Shown in pieces: positions 26,462 to 35,431 of a stretch of DNA of 51,055 bases; position 1 is the stretch's first letter; every line of letters begins with the position of its first letter. The notes under the pieces were generated by a model. The model did not search any database. It was not told the origin of the DNA and saw only the letters and a list, made by a program, of their open reading frames with translations. The stretch is from an uncultured Gammaproteobacteria bacterium (GTDB taxonomy: Bacteria; Pseudomonadota; Gammaproteobacteria; Ga0077536), in the NCBI GenBank assembly GCA_938075585.1, contig CALJHG010000028.1, positions 1 through 51,055 of the forward strand, written 5' to 3'. Position numbers and translations under genes: made by a program.

Positions 26462-28087
26462 ATGTCAGACTGGTTTACTAAGAGAACTCTAGGACAAGTC
26501 ACGGCTTCCGCCGCTGTAAAGTGGGGCGACCGCGAGGCACTTGTATTCGAAGAAAAACGATGGAATTGGCGAGAATTTGAAGAAGAAGTTTGTCGGGCAG
26601 CTCGCAGTTTGATAGCAGCTGGGGTCTCTCCTGGTGAAAAAGTCGCGGTATGGATGAATAACAAGCCAGACTGGCTATTCTTGATGTTTGCGATAGCAAA
26701 AATAGGTGGGGTCCTAGTCCCTTTAAACACGCGCTACAGAACAGAAGACATTAAATATGTGCTTGCTCAGTCAAACACTGGAACGTTGATTTCCGATGAT
26801 CAATCTGGGCCGGTAAGCTATTTAGAATTAATTCGAGATGTAATCCCCGACTCAGCTAAATTACAAGAACCCGACACGCGGGTTTCTCGTTTTCCTGATA
26901 TGAGGCGAATTATTTTTGTCGGAGAACAGACGCTACCAGGTACTCAACTTTGGTCCACAATTTTATTGAAAGCTGATGAGACGCCGATCGAGATATTGCG
27001 TGATCGGGAGAGACAAGTAAACCCAGATGATCTGCTTCTGATCGGTTATACATCTGGTACCACCGGCGATCCCAAAGGCGTAATGCATAGCCATATTAAT
27101 ATTCGAAATTGTCTAGAGCGTGCAGCTATCCTAGGGATCTCTTTCAATGATGTGCATATCAACTATCTCCCCATGTTTCACATATACGCATTATCTGAAA
27201 TTATGATGATCAGCGCGCTCACTGGAGCCAAACAAGTTTTGATGGGGAACTTTGATGCGGAATCTGCGCTCGCGCTTATAGAGACAGAAAAAGTAACATT
27301 AGCTCACGGATTTGATACGCACTGGAAAGATCTTCTAGACGCACAAAAACGCTCTGAAAGAGACACTTCTTCGTTGCGCTTGGGCACATTACCCGCAGGG
27401 ACTGAAGCTACCATTCCGATAGCTGAATTAGTACAGGATACTTTTTGTCCTACCGTGTCCGGTTTCGGAATGACCGAGACATGGGCGTTTGCTGCCGTAT
27501 CGTTTCCGACGGATACGCGCGAGCAACGGATTTATGCTTCTGGCTACCCCATGACAGATATCCAATTTAAAGTAGCGGACCCTCAGAGCGAGGAACCCGT
27601 AGCTGATGACGAAATTGGAGAACTCATGGTGAAGGGCTACACACTAATGCAGGGCTATTATGAAAAACCTGAGATCACCAAAAAGAGCTATGGAAGCGAT
27701 GGGTGGTTTAAAACTGGAGATACAGCCAAACTAAGATCTGACGGTCGCCTTGTATTCCTGGGGCGATACAAAGATATGCTCAAAGTTGGAGGCGAGAATG
27801 TATCACCGGCAGAAGTTGAATCTCACCTCATGAAAATGGAAGGTTTAAACGCTGTATCCGTAGTGGGCTATCCAGATGAACGTCTCCACGAAGTAGGGGT
27901 AGCGTTTGTGATCCGGTCGGATAATAGTCCGTTGCTTGAAGGCCACATCGCGAAGCATTTAAAAGGGAAACTTGCTAGCTTTAAAATCCCAAAGCACGTC
28001 ATTTTTGTTGACGAATTTCCTATGACCTCTTCAGGTAAAGTACAGAAAGTTAAATTAAGGTCTCTGGCGCGTAGCATTCTTGACTGA
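26462..28087 (+). CDS. AMP-dependent acyl-CoA synthetase/ligase
   Basis: Acid:CoA ligase of 541 residues working through an acyl-AMP intermediate. The P-loop-like motif YTSGTTGDPKGVM is near residue 198, GFGMTETWAF near 338, the hinge region is GRYKDMLKVGGENVSPAEVE near 440, and the C-terminal catalytic Lys is in TSSGKVQK near 527. Length and order fit fatty-acid or aryl-acid ligases; the acid is unknown. The start is set at ATG 26462 (AAGG ten bases upstream); an ATG at 26444 would add six residues and has no visible site. It is the only plus-strand gene within the surrounding minus-strand block. Confidence 0.9.
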   Translation: MSDWFTKRTLGQVTASAAVKWGDREALVFEEKRWNWREFEEEVCRAARSLIAAGVSPGEKVAVWMNNKPDWLFLMFAIAKIGGVLVPLNTRYRTEDIKYVLAQSNTGTLISDDQSGPVSYLELIRDVIPDSAKLQEPDTRVSRFPDMRRIIFVGEQTLPGTQLWSTILLKADETPIEILRDRERQVNPDDLLLIGYTSGTTGDPKGVMHSHINIRNCLERAAILGISFNDVHINYLPMFHIYALSEIMMISALTGAKQVLMGNFDAESALALIETEKVTLAHGFDTHWKDLLDAQKRSERDTSSLRLGTLPAGTEATIPIAELVQDTFCPTVSGFGMTETWAFAAVSFPTDTREQRIYASGYPMTDIQFKVADPQSEEPVADDEIGELMVKGYTLMQGYYEKPEITKKSYGSDGWFKTGDTAKLRSDGRLVFLGRYKDMLKVGGENVSPAEVESHLMKMEGLNAVSVVGYPDERLHEVGVAFVIRSDNSPLLEGHIAKHLKGKLASFKIPKHVIFVDEFPMTSSGKVQKVKLRSLARSILD

Positions 28088-28164
28088 AGCTAAACATGAT
28101 AATTCGCTATGCCTAACTCGTTGGGAAATTATGGCACGGAGCTTGCGAAATTGGATAATAAGTC

Positions 28165-30189
28165 TCATATCAGAGTAATGAAAAGGCTCCCATACTGATC
28201 CACCTCAGCGTTCCAGTTTGGAGGAATAATTATCGTCGTATCATCTTGCTCTATTACAGCCGGTCCCGCGATATTAGCACCTATGATAAGGCTTTTTCTG
28301 TTATAGATGGGCGCGTCTAAGGGCTCTTCCAAAGAAAGAAATGCTACCTTACGACGACTTACTACTGGCTCGGATCCATCGCAATGGTAAGCAGGAAGAC
28401 TTACTATTCTTTCGTCACGATTAGATATTAAGGAAATACGGAGATTAACGATCTCTACTGCTTCTTTATCACGCCAAACCCGACCCGTCATTTCCTCAAA
28501 CTGAGAATGAAATGCATCAAATGTACCGTCGATAAGCTCTTCAACCTTCATCTCTGAGCTATTGGTGCACGCGACTGTAAACTCGTGCGTCATTCCTTTG
28601 TACCGTAAATCAAACTTTCGATGCAACTGACAGCTTTCCAAAGGAATATGATGTTGAATTGCCCACTCTTTCGCGCGCTCAATCAGGTTAGAAAATCCGT
28701 GTGAAATTTTTGAGAAAGAAATATTTGAATCTAGCACTCCCACTGTCTGAGAAAAGTCTTGCTCTATATCTGCAACGTACACACCCCAGGCTGCTGTGAT
28801 ACCCGGATCCAACGGTATAAAAACCGACGACATTCCCAGCAGTTCCGCGACTTCTGCAGCGTGCATTGGTCCCGCGCCCCCCATACCACATAAAACATAG
28901 TCTGATGGGTCGTACCCTTTAAGTACAGATACGCGCCTTATTGCCCCACACATGTTATGACTCGCTAACCGAAGAACGTCTTTCGCAGCCTGCATTGCAT
29001 CTAAATTTCGCTTCTTACCTAACTTTTCAAGAGCATCAAAAGCCGCCTGCTTATCTAAAGATAATTTACCACCCAAAAGTGACGAGGGGATCCTACCTAA
29101 CACTAAATTAGCGTCAGTCAAAGTAGGTTGAACGCCCCCCCTGGCGTAGCAAACGGGACCTGGTAGGGCACCTGCGCTCTCAGGACCTACGTGCCATCTT
29201 TTATCTTGCGCCATAAACGCTAACGAACCTCCGCCCGCACCTATAGACAGAACGTCAAGCGAAGATAATTTCAGCGAAAAATTTGCAATATCACTGACAG
29301 ATTTTTTCTGAATAACACCTTCCGTGATAAGTGCGACATCTGTAGAAGTTCCGCCAACGTCAAAAGTGATTGCGTTGGTAATACCACACTGCTGACTAAT
29401 CCAATTCATGCCAATTACTGCAGCGACTGGCCCTGACATAGTCGACGCTAACGGATTTTCTATTGCTGAACGTGCAGGAGTGACGCCCCCGTTTGATTGC
29501 ATCAGCCAAAGATCTGACAATTCAGCAAGATCATTATCAGGGAAAAAACACAAATGCCGGTCCATTATCGGTCGTAATAATGAAGTTAACGCGGCGCTCA
29601 AAGTTCTTTCATACTCACGCGACTCACTCAAAACATCACTAGACACCGTTATGTCAAAATCTTGAGAAACTTCTCTTATCATCTCTCGAACTTTTTGTTC
29701 GTGTTCCGGATGCGCATAGCTGTGTAATAGCGAAATCACAATAGAGTTGACACCTAACTGTTTGAATTCGTCGACAAGGTGAGACACCTCTTTAGTATTC
29801 ACTTGGTTTATTTCTATCCCGCTGTGATCAATACGCGCGTCAATTTCTCGCACATACTCTAATGGGATTAATCTTCTAGGAAGTTGATTACCGGGTTCGA
29901 CTCCTACAGAGGCGGGCAAACGTGCTGTTTCCAATAAATCTCTGAATCCTTTATTAACAATTAGCCCAACATTTTGTAATTCACCAGTCAGTACCGCATT
30001 GACCATTGCAGTCGTACTATAGAGAAAAGTCGTCACTCTCCCGTCAGCTCTCTTTAAAAATTGTTTGAGATTGTCTGGTTCGAGGTTGGATATTTTATAC
30101 GGATTAATTGTCCCATCTGTACGCACACGTAAAATATCAGTAAAAGTCCCACCGACATCCATGCTAATCAAATTTTCTACTTGCGCCAT
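28165..30189 (-). CDS. Hydantoinase A family protein, second copy without a HyuB partner
   Basis: HyuA-type protein of 674 residues: MDVGGTFTD at 10-18, YSTTAMVNAVLTGE, WLMQSNGGVTPARSAIENP, FDVGGTSTDVALITEG near residue 275, SIGAGGGSLAFMA, and GMGGAGPMHAAEV near 433. It is clearly a different gene from the 24188-26257 homologue, not a recent duplicate. It is not followed by a HyuB gene; instead an amidase lies 22 bases upstream, with CoA-transferase and symporter genes before it in the same direction. It may share the HyuB at 22127, or act on its own as some fused or single-subunit homologues do. Confidence 0.87.
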   Translation of the reverse strand: MAQVENLISMDVGGTFTDILRVRTDGTINPYKISNLEPDNLKQFLKRADGRVTTFLYSTTAMVNAVLTGELQNVGLIVNKGFRDLLETARLPASVGVEPGNQLPRRLIPLEYVREIDARIDHSGIEINQVNTKEVSHLVDEFKQLGVNSIVISLLHSYAHPEHEQKVREMIREVSQDFDITVSSDVLSESREYERTLSAALTSLLRPIMDRHLCFFPDNDLAELSDLWLMQSNGGVTPARSAIENPLASTMSGPVAAVIGMNWISQQCGITNAITFDVGGTSTDVALITEGVIQKKSVSDIANFSLKLSSLDVLSIGAGGGSLAFMAQDKRWHVGPESAGALPGPVCYARGGVQPTLTDANLVLGRIPSSLLGGKLSLDKQAAFDALEKLGKKRNLDAMQAAKDVLRLASHNMCGAIRRVSVLKGYDPSDYVLCGMGGAGPMHAAEVAELLGMSSVFIPLDPGITAAWGVYVADIEQDFSQTVGVLDSNISFSKISHGFSNLIERAKEWAIQHHIPLESCQLHRKFDLRYKGMTHEFTVACTNSSEMKVEELIDGTFDAFHSQFEEMTGRVWRDKEAVEIVNLRISLISNRDERIVSLPAYHCDGSEPVVSRRKVAFLSLEEPLDAPIYNRKSLIIGANIAGPAVIEQDDTTIIIPPNWNAEVDQYGSLFITLI

Positions 30190-30211
30190 AGTTTATTGAT
30201 CTTATCTTAAA

Positions 30212-31633
30212 TTAGATTTCCGGCCACAAATGTGCCCATGGTTTGGCTTCTTCTAATTGCCCTGCTAGCCGCAGAATAGTAGCCTCATCGGCATATGCTC
30301 CAATAAGTTGCACGCCTATCGGCAACCCTATTGCATTACGGCATAACGGTAGTGAAATAGCGGGTTGTCCTGTTACATTGGCAAATGATGTAAACCTAGG
30401 AAATTGCTCCAATCTCTCGGTCGCCTGCCTAGGATGGGCTGGATCATACTTAAAGTGACCGAGTAAAGGAGGTGGCTCAGTTAATGTAGGAGTCAACCAG
30501 ACATCATACTCTTCAAAAAATGGCGCCACCTCTCTTCCAAACTGGTGCATATCGTGTATCGCCAGCAGCAGATCAGATGGCCTACGCTCTTGATCCAGTG
30601 CAAACATTTTCCATGTATGCTTTTCAAAATATTTCTCTTCCGCTTTTCGCCCAGTCCTTCTCTCCCAATCGCGAATCATCCACGCGACCATCGCTAGCCA
30701 GATAGTGGTAAAAAAACTATTAAAATGATCAGCTGAAACTCTTGGTTTAGCTTCTTCTACCTCGTGTCCAAGTTCGCTACAAAGCAATGCAATCTCTTTA
30801 ACTGCCGCGGAGCAATCAGGATGAACTGGTGTCGTAAGAACTGGTTGATCAGAGAATGCAATCTTTAACTTCCTTGGTCTTTTATTAACTTCCTCAAGAA
30901 ACGACCCGTTTTGACCAGGAGCACCGAATGGTGCGCCGCGATCCGCACCTGATGTGACATCTAGCATTGCCGCGGTATCGGCTACCGTACGTGTAACAAC
31001 GTGCTCGGATAACAGTCCTGCAGCACCAATTTCGCCATAATCGGGCCCCATAGGATTGCGTCCTCGCGTCCCTTTTAATCCTACGAGCCCGCAGGCAGAA
31101 GCCGGAACTCGCGTTGAGCCACCGCCATCGTTAGCATGCGCTACTGAAACCATTCCGGCAGCAACAGCCGCACCGGAACCACCCGAGGAACCACCCGGCG
31201 AGCGAGTTAAATCCCATGGGTTCCTAGTCGGCCCATACAATTCCGGTTCCGTAGTTGGCATAGAAGCGAACTCGGGCGAGTTCGTTCTGCCGCAGACAAT
31301 AAATCCGGCAGACCTATAGCGACGCACTAACTCGGAGTCACGCGGCGAGAGGTAACCCTGAAGAAATCTAGAGCCTTCGGTCATGGGCGCCCCAGCATAC
31401 TCAGCTAATACATCTTTTAGCAACATCGGGACCCCTGAGAATGCTTCGCTACCGCTCAGTCCATTTACCGCCTCTCGAGCAAGGTCAAACATGGGTAAAA
31501 CTACAGCATTTATTTTAGGGTTAATCTTTTCAATCCGTCGAATTGACTCATCCAATAACTCGGCGGGAGAAATCTCTCCATCTTTGATCAGCTTGGCCTG
31601 ATCAATCATTGACAGCCGTAAAACGTCTTTCAT
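30212..31633 (-). CDS. Amidase (amidase signature family)
   Basis: Amide hydrolase of 473 residues. Catalytic Lys73 is in VPMLLKDV, the glycine/serine loop is [16 protein letters not shown] (145-160, cis-Ser 149 or 150) and the nucleophile is Ser173 in [11 protein letters not shown]. Start is ATG 31633 with GGGAGG five bases upstream; the frame also opens at a TTG 21 bases earlier, which lies at the ribosome-binding site itself. It stands 21 bases after the CoA-transferase gene and 22 before the second HyuA gene, clearly within one operon, which suggests that a ring-opened or carbamoylated product is deamidated here. Its sequence is only distantly related to the amidase at 8430. Confidence 0.9.
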   Translation of the reverse strand: MKDVLRLSMIDQAKLIKDGEISPAELLDESIRRIEKINPKINAVVLPMFDLAREAVNGLSGSEAFSGVPMLLKDVLAEYAGAPMTEGSRFLQGYLSPRDSELVRRYRSAGFIVCGRTNSPEFASMPTTEPELYGPTRNPWDLTRSPGGSSGGSGAAVAAGMVSVAHANDGGGSTRVPASACGLVGLKGTRGRNPMGPDYGEIGAAGLLSEHVVTRTVADTAAMLDVTSGADRGAPFGAPGQNGSFLEEVNKRPRKLKIAFSDQPVLTTPVHPDCSAAVKEIALLCSELGHEVEEAKPRVSADHFNSFFTTIWLAMVAWMIRDWERRTGRKAEEKYFEKHTWKMFALDQERRPSDLLLAIHDMHQFGREVAPFFEEYDVWLTPTLTEPPPLLGHFKYDPAHPRQATERLEQFPRFTSFANVTGQPAISLPLCRNAIGLPIGVQLIGAYADEATILRLAGQLEEAKPWAHLWPEI

Positions 31634-31654
31634 CACAACCTCCCCTTTAAACAA

Positions 31655-32860
31655 TTAGCGTTCACCAGAAGACAAAATTCCCTCAGCCTCAAGCCGTGCT
31701 ATTTCTTCCTCAGAATAATTCAAAAAGCCTTGTAAAATTTCTACATTATGCTGACCTAGAGTCGGAGCTACCAAATCCAATCGCTCAGGTTGATCAGAAA
31801 ACCGTAGAGGAAAACCTGGAATTACAAGCTCCCCCATGATGGGGTCTTCTATCTGACGAACCATACCTCGTTCTTTAAAGTACGGATGATTGATAGCTTC
31901 AACAGGGTCAAGAACCGGGGCAGTAGGCACCCGATGCTCGTCTAAATGCTTGAGTATATCGTCATTACTTGAGAAAGTGTCCATCCATTCTTCAATAATT
32001 ACAATTAACTCTTTTTGTCTTTTACCCCGTTCACTAGCCTCGCTATAACGTGGATCATTTTCTAATTCGGGCCTCCCTATAGCTTTGCAAACATTCTTCC
32101 ATTGAGGCTGTAACGCCAGTATCACAATGTAGCCCGACGGACCTTTAAAAGTGCCGAAAGGCGCGATTAATTCGTGATGGGCACCTTGGCGATGAGGCCG
32201 AAATTCGCCATTGGTTAGACTATATCCTTGCAGTGAAACATCATGGTTATGAAACATCGCATCCACCATACTTATATCTAGCCACTGACCACGTCCTGTT
32301 CTCTCCCGATGAAATAAAGCGTATCCAATGGCCGAAAAAGCGTGCACTCCGCTACCGATATCGGCGATACCAATACCAACCGGTAAGGGAGGTCCGTCTC
32401 TTTCACCGTTCATATGCATCAGTCCGGAAAATGCCTGCGCTGCCCAATCAAATCCAGTTTTATGAGAAAGAACACTTTCTCGACCATAGGCAGAGACCGA
32501 CGCCATGATCACGCCAGGATTTAACGCTTGTACATCACGCCAGCTTAGATTTTTTTTCTCCATAACACCTGGGCCGAAGTTTTCCACTACCACATCAACC
32601 TTTTTAATCAATTTACGAAGAATATCTATTGACTTGTCTTGCTTTAAATCCAGAGCGATACTTTTCTTACCTCGGTTTTGCTGAATAAAATAGCCACTTC
32701 TTCCATTGTCAGCTATCGGCAACCCACGCGAAGGATCGCCGTTAGGCGCAAACTCAACCTTGATTACCTCTGCGCCCATTTCAGCCATCAGCCGACCTAT
32801 AGTTGGCCCAGCAAGATACTGCGTCAGATCTAGAACTTTTATTCCTTCAAGCATTAACAT
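31655..32860 (-). CDS. CaiB/BaiF CoA-transferase family protein (class III)
   Basis: CoA-transferase of 401 residues moving CoA between acyl-CoA and a free acid. The N-terminus VLDLTQYLAGPTIGRLMAEM and EVIKVE are typical, QNRGKKSIALDLK at 61-73 is the CoA-binding strand, the catalytic Asp is Asp167 in GIADIGSGVHA, and the small domain ends with LGQHNVEIL. GGGAG sits eight bases before ATG 32860. It is placed between the symporter and the amidase in one operon, so it could activate the acid produced by hydrolysis. Substrate pair unknown. Confidence 0.9.
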   Translation of the reverse strand: MLMLEGIKVLDLTQYLAGPTIGRLMAEMGAEVIKVEFAPNGDPSRGLPIADNGRSGYFIQQNRGKKSIALDLKQDKSIDILRKLIKKVDVVVENFGPGVMEKKNLSWRDVQALNPGVIMASVSAYGRESVLSHKTGFDWAAQAFSGLMHMNGERDGPPLPVGIGIADIGSGVHAFSAIGYALFHRERTGRGQWLDISMVDAMFHNHDVSLQGYSLTNGEFRPHRQGAHHELIAPFGTFKGPSGYIVILALQPQWKNVCKAIGRPELENDPRYSEASERGKRQKELIVIIEEWMDTFSSNDDILKHLDEHRVPTAPVLDPVEAINHPYFKERGMVRQIEDPIMGELVIPGFPLRFSDQPERLDLVAPTLGQHNVEILQGFLNYSEEEIARLEAEGILSSGER

Positions 32861-32888
32861 TTCTTAGTCTCCCTAGCCTTACCCTCAT

Positions 32889-34229
32889 TCACGACCTAGT
32901 TCTGTCGTATCGATTAAAATAGTCACTCGCGGCGGCAACTACTTTTGGTGCCAGTAAAATAGTAGCGATAAGGTTAGGCACAATCATCATCGCGTAAAAA
33001 GTATCTATCATATTAATCGTCATCGCTGAATTCCATAATGCCGCAACTGGGATGAAAAGCAGATAAATATAGACAAATCTGCTGCCGCACACTTCCCCTA
33101 ATAAATATCGTGCACACTTTATTGAATAGTAAGCGTACGTGGTCATCGTTGTTACGGCAAATAATGCAAAGGCAACCGACAAAATATTGGCTCCATATCC
33201 AGGTACAGAGGACTCGAATGCGTTCGCGGCCATAATAATACCTGTATCAGACTCACTCACTCCTAAGCCTGCCGTCAAGATAACTAAGGCGGTCAGAGTG
33301 CATATTAGATGCGTGTCAATAAACGGACCAAGCATGCCAACCAATCCTTCTCGTACTGGCTCAGATGTCTGTGCTGCGCCATGGGCCAGTGCTTCTGTCC
33401 CAACTCCAGCCTCGTTTGAAAACACCGCTCGTCTAACGCCCATCACTAAAACTTCTCGAAAAGTAACCCCAGCCGCGCCACCTATACCTGCTTCAGGAGT
33501 AAAAGCACCGTAAATAATCGATGCAAAAACAGTTGGAACTAACTCAATATTGTCAACGACTACCAACAAGCTGCCGACTATGTAAATAGCGCACATCAAT
33601 GGTACTAGTGTGCCGGCTACTCTGCCGATCCTGACACTGCCTCCGGTTACAACTCCGCCTACAATTAACATCGCTATAATACCCGTCGCTAGCGGAGGAA
33701 ATGACCATTGATTGTCTAGCAACTGTGCCAGTTGATTCGATTGAAAAACTCCCAAACAACCCACCATCCCGAATACCGCAAACAGCATCGCTAATGGCTT
33801 AAATTTTTGTCCTAAACCAACCTCTATGTAGTACATAGGACCACCTTGCATCACACCACGCGTATCTGCTTTTCGGTACATACACGACAAGGTACACGTG
33901 AAAAATTTAGTTGCCATACCGAGTAACCCCGCTATCCACATCCAAAAAACAGCCCCTGATCCTCCTGCGCTAATCGCTACCGCAACGCCTGCAATATTTC
34001 CCATCCCGATAGTGCCCGATAGCGCAGTACTAAGCGCACGAAAATGCGACACTTCGCCAGGTGCTAGCTCTGAATTAAATCGTCCGGCCAATAAAAGAAA
34101 TGAATGACGCAAATGACGTAAAGGCGCAAACCGAATCAAATAGGCGAAATAGCAGCTAGCGGTCGCCATGATAATGACCAGAGGAAGGCCCCACACTAGA
34201 TTAACAATTTTAGCCCAGAATATTTCCAT
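32889..34229 (-). CDS. Sodium:alanine/glycine symporter family (AGCS) transporter
   Basis: Inner-membrane Na+ symporter of 446 residues with about ten to eleven hydrophobic spans. Family hallmarks are ALSGTIGMGNIAGVAVAI near residue 70, GGPMYYIEVGLG near 127, and the block around VFSNEAGVGTEALAHGAA near 270. Relatives import alanine, glycine or D-alanine; here the amidase, HyuA and CoA-transferase genes downstream suggest an N-containing carboxylate as cargo. Start ATG 34229 gives a normal N-terminus; an in-frame TTG at 34286 adds 19 residues. Neither has a clear ribosome-binding site. The gene is divergent from the LLM operon. Confidence 0.88.
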   Translation of the reverse strand: MEIFWAKIVNLVWGLPLVIIMATASCYFAYLIRFAPLRHLRHSFLLLAGRFNSELAPGEVSHFRALSTALSGTIGMGNIAGVAVAISAGGSGAVFWMWIAGLLGMATKFFTCTLSCMYRKADTRGVMQGGPMYYIEVGLGQKFKPLAMLFAVFGMVGCLGVFQSNQLAQLLDNQWSFPPLATGIIAMLIVGGVVTGGSVRIGRVAGTLVPLMCAIYIVGSLLVVVDNIELVPTVFASIIYGAFTPEAGIGGAAGVTFREVLVMGVRRAVFSNEAGVGTEALAHGAAQTSEPVREGLVGMLGPFIDTHLICTLTALVILTAGLGVSESDTGIIMAANAFESSVPGYGANILSVAFALFAVTTMTTYAYYSIKCARYLLGEVCGSRFVYIYLLFIPVAALWNSAMTINMIDTFYAMMIVPNLIATILLAPKVVAAASDYFNRYDRTRS

Positions 34230-34287
34230 AAGATTTTTAACTAACAAGTTTTCAATGCATGATAATAAAACATGAAGGTTAAACAAT

Positions 34288-34304
34288 AAGATATTTGATA
34301 TCTT
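34288..34304. promoter_or_regulatory. 17-bp perfect dyad between divergent operons
   Basis: AAGATAT-TTG-ATATCTT is a perfect 7-3-7 inverted repeat, 36 bases before the LLM monooxygenase start and about 60 before the symporter ATG. A three-base centre and 10-bp spacing between half-site centres suit a dimeric repressor or activator. It could control both divergent operons, though it is AT-rich. Confidence 0.4.
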
Positions 34305-34339
34305 TAAAATAGAAAATCATTTCTAAGGAGTTAAGAGTC

Positions 34340-35431
34340 TTGAACAGTAATAGTAGCACTCTACAACTAGGGCTTTTTATGCCAAATTGTTCGAACATGT
34401 CCGCTATCTCGACGTACCGCATAGTGGATGACGAATGGCCATATGAAACGAATAAAAAAATTGCATTAGCGGCCGAAGATGCCGGCTTCGATTTGCTTTT
34501 CCCGGTAAGTCGTTGGCGAGGGTTTGGAGGTGAAACCGATTATTTGGGTACTTCCTTAGAAACCATGACCTGGGCATCAGCGCTTTTAGCAGTAACCTCA
34601 CGTATTAAAGTGTTCTCTACAGTGCATGTGCCTGTCTTCAACCCAGTCGTGGTTGCAAAAATGGGGGCTACCTTAGACCATATAAGCGGCGGGCGATGGG
34701 GAGTAAACCTTGTGAGCGGTTGGAGCGAAAAGGAGTTTGGAATGATGGGCATTAAACTATTGCCACATGAAGAGCGCTACAAAAGAACTGAAGCCTTTAT
34801 CAAAATATTAATCGGACTGTGGTCGGAAGCACCTGGAACTTTCCAACACGATTCTCCATGGTACCAAGTCAAAGATGGGTACTCGTTACCGCAACCGAAT
34901 AAATTACCACCTATCGCTAATGCTGGCACGTCGGAGGATGCGAAGCAAATGACTTCTGCTTTATGTGACTGGGCATTTATTTCAACTCCCACAATAGAAG
35001 CCACCGCTGGAATCGTTAGCGATATCACGCAACGGGCCTCTCGTGTTGGGCGGACAGTGAGTTGTGCCGCGTTTCCATTTGTCCTGTGGCGAGACTCTGA
35101 AGACGAAGCACAATCTGAACTGGCTAAAATCATCCAGTATAAAGACGAGGTGGCTGCACAAAACTGGCTGGATGGACTGGCAATCGGTAGTGGTTCCTTC
35201 GATCAGTTTACTCTTGATATGATGATTGTTGGTGCGGGTGCAGTTCACGTGATCGGTACCCCGGAGCAAGTTGCAATCAAAATCAAAGAGATGCACGACG
35301 GAGGTTTAAATGGAATACTTATGGTATTTCAAGCTTACTTAAACGACACAATACGCTTCAAGAAAGACATTATGCCTATACTTTACGAAATGGGCGTTAT
35401 TACTAGTTTCGAAAAAAATAAAGGGGAATGA
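34340..35431 (+). CDS. LLM-class flavin monooxygenase, RutA/SfnG-like
   Basis: Luciferase-like FMN-dependent monooxygenase of 363 residues. LGLFMPNCS opens the barrel, WRGFGGETDYLGTSLE resembles the RGFGG block of the uracil monooxygenase RutA and of dimethylsulfone monooxygenase, VARMAATIDSISGGR-like KMGATLDHISGGRWGVNLVSGW is the core signature (read around residues 110-131), and GAVHVIGTPEQVA precedes the last helix. The start is TTG 34340 with AAGGAG nine bases upstream; the next ATG at 34379 falls inside the first strand. It needs a flavin reductase, not present nearby. Ring cleavage of an N-heterocycle is possible in view of the amidases next door, but sulfone or other substrates are equally allowed. 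Confidence 0.87.
   Translation: MNSNSSTLQLGLFMPNCSNMSAISTYRIVDDEWPYETNKKIALAAEDAGFDLLFPVSRWRGFGGETDYLGTSLETMTWASALLAVTSRIKVFSTVHVPVFNPVVVAKMGATLDHISGGRWGVNLVSGWSEKEFGMMGIKLLPHEERYKRTEAFIKILIGLWSEAPGTFQHDSPWYQVKDGYSLPQPNKLPPIANAGTSEDAKQMTSALCDWAFISTPTIEATAGIVSDITQRASRVGRTVSCAAFPFVLWRDSEDEAQSELAKIIQYKDEVAAQNWLDGLAIGSGSFDQFTLDMMIVGAGAVHVIGTPEQVAIKIKEMHDGGLNGILMVFQAYLNDTIRFKKDIMPILYEMGVITSFEKNKGE

Noticed and set aside
26431-26730. Minus-strand ORF of 99 codons over the start of the acyl-CoA synthetase
   Set aside because: It is the antisense shadow of the conserved N-terminus of that enzyme and shows no domain.
8430-31633. GatA (Glu-tRNA amidotransferase) for the two amidase-signature proteins
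   Set aside because: There is no gatB or gatC nearby, and both sit in catabolic contexts; the general amidase call is safer.
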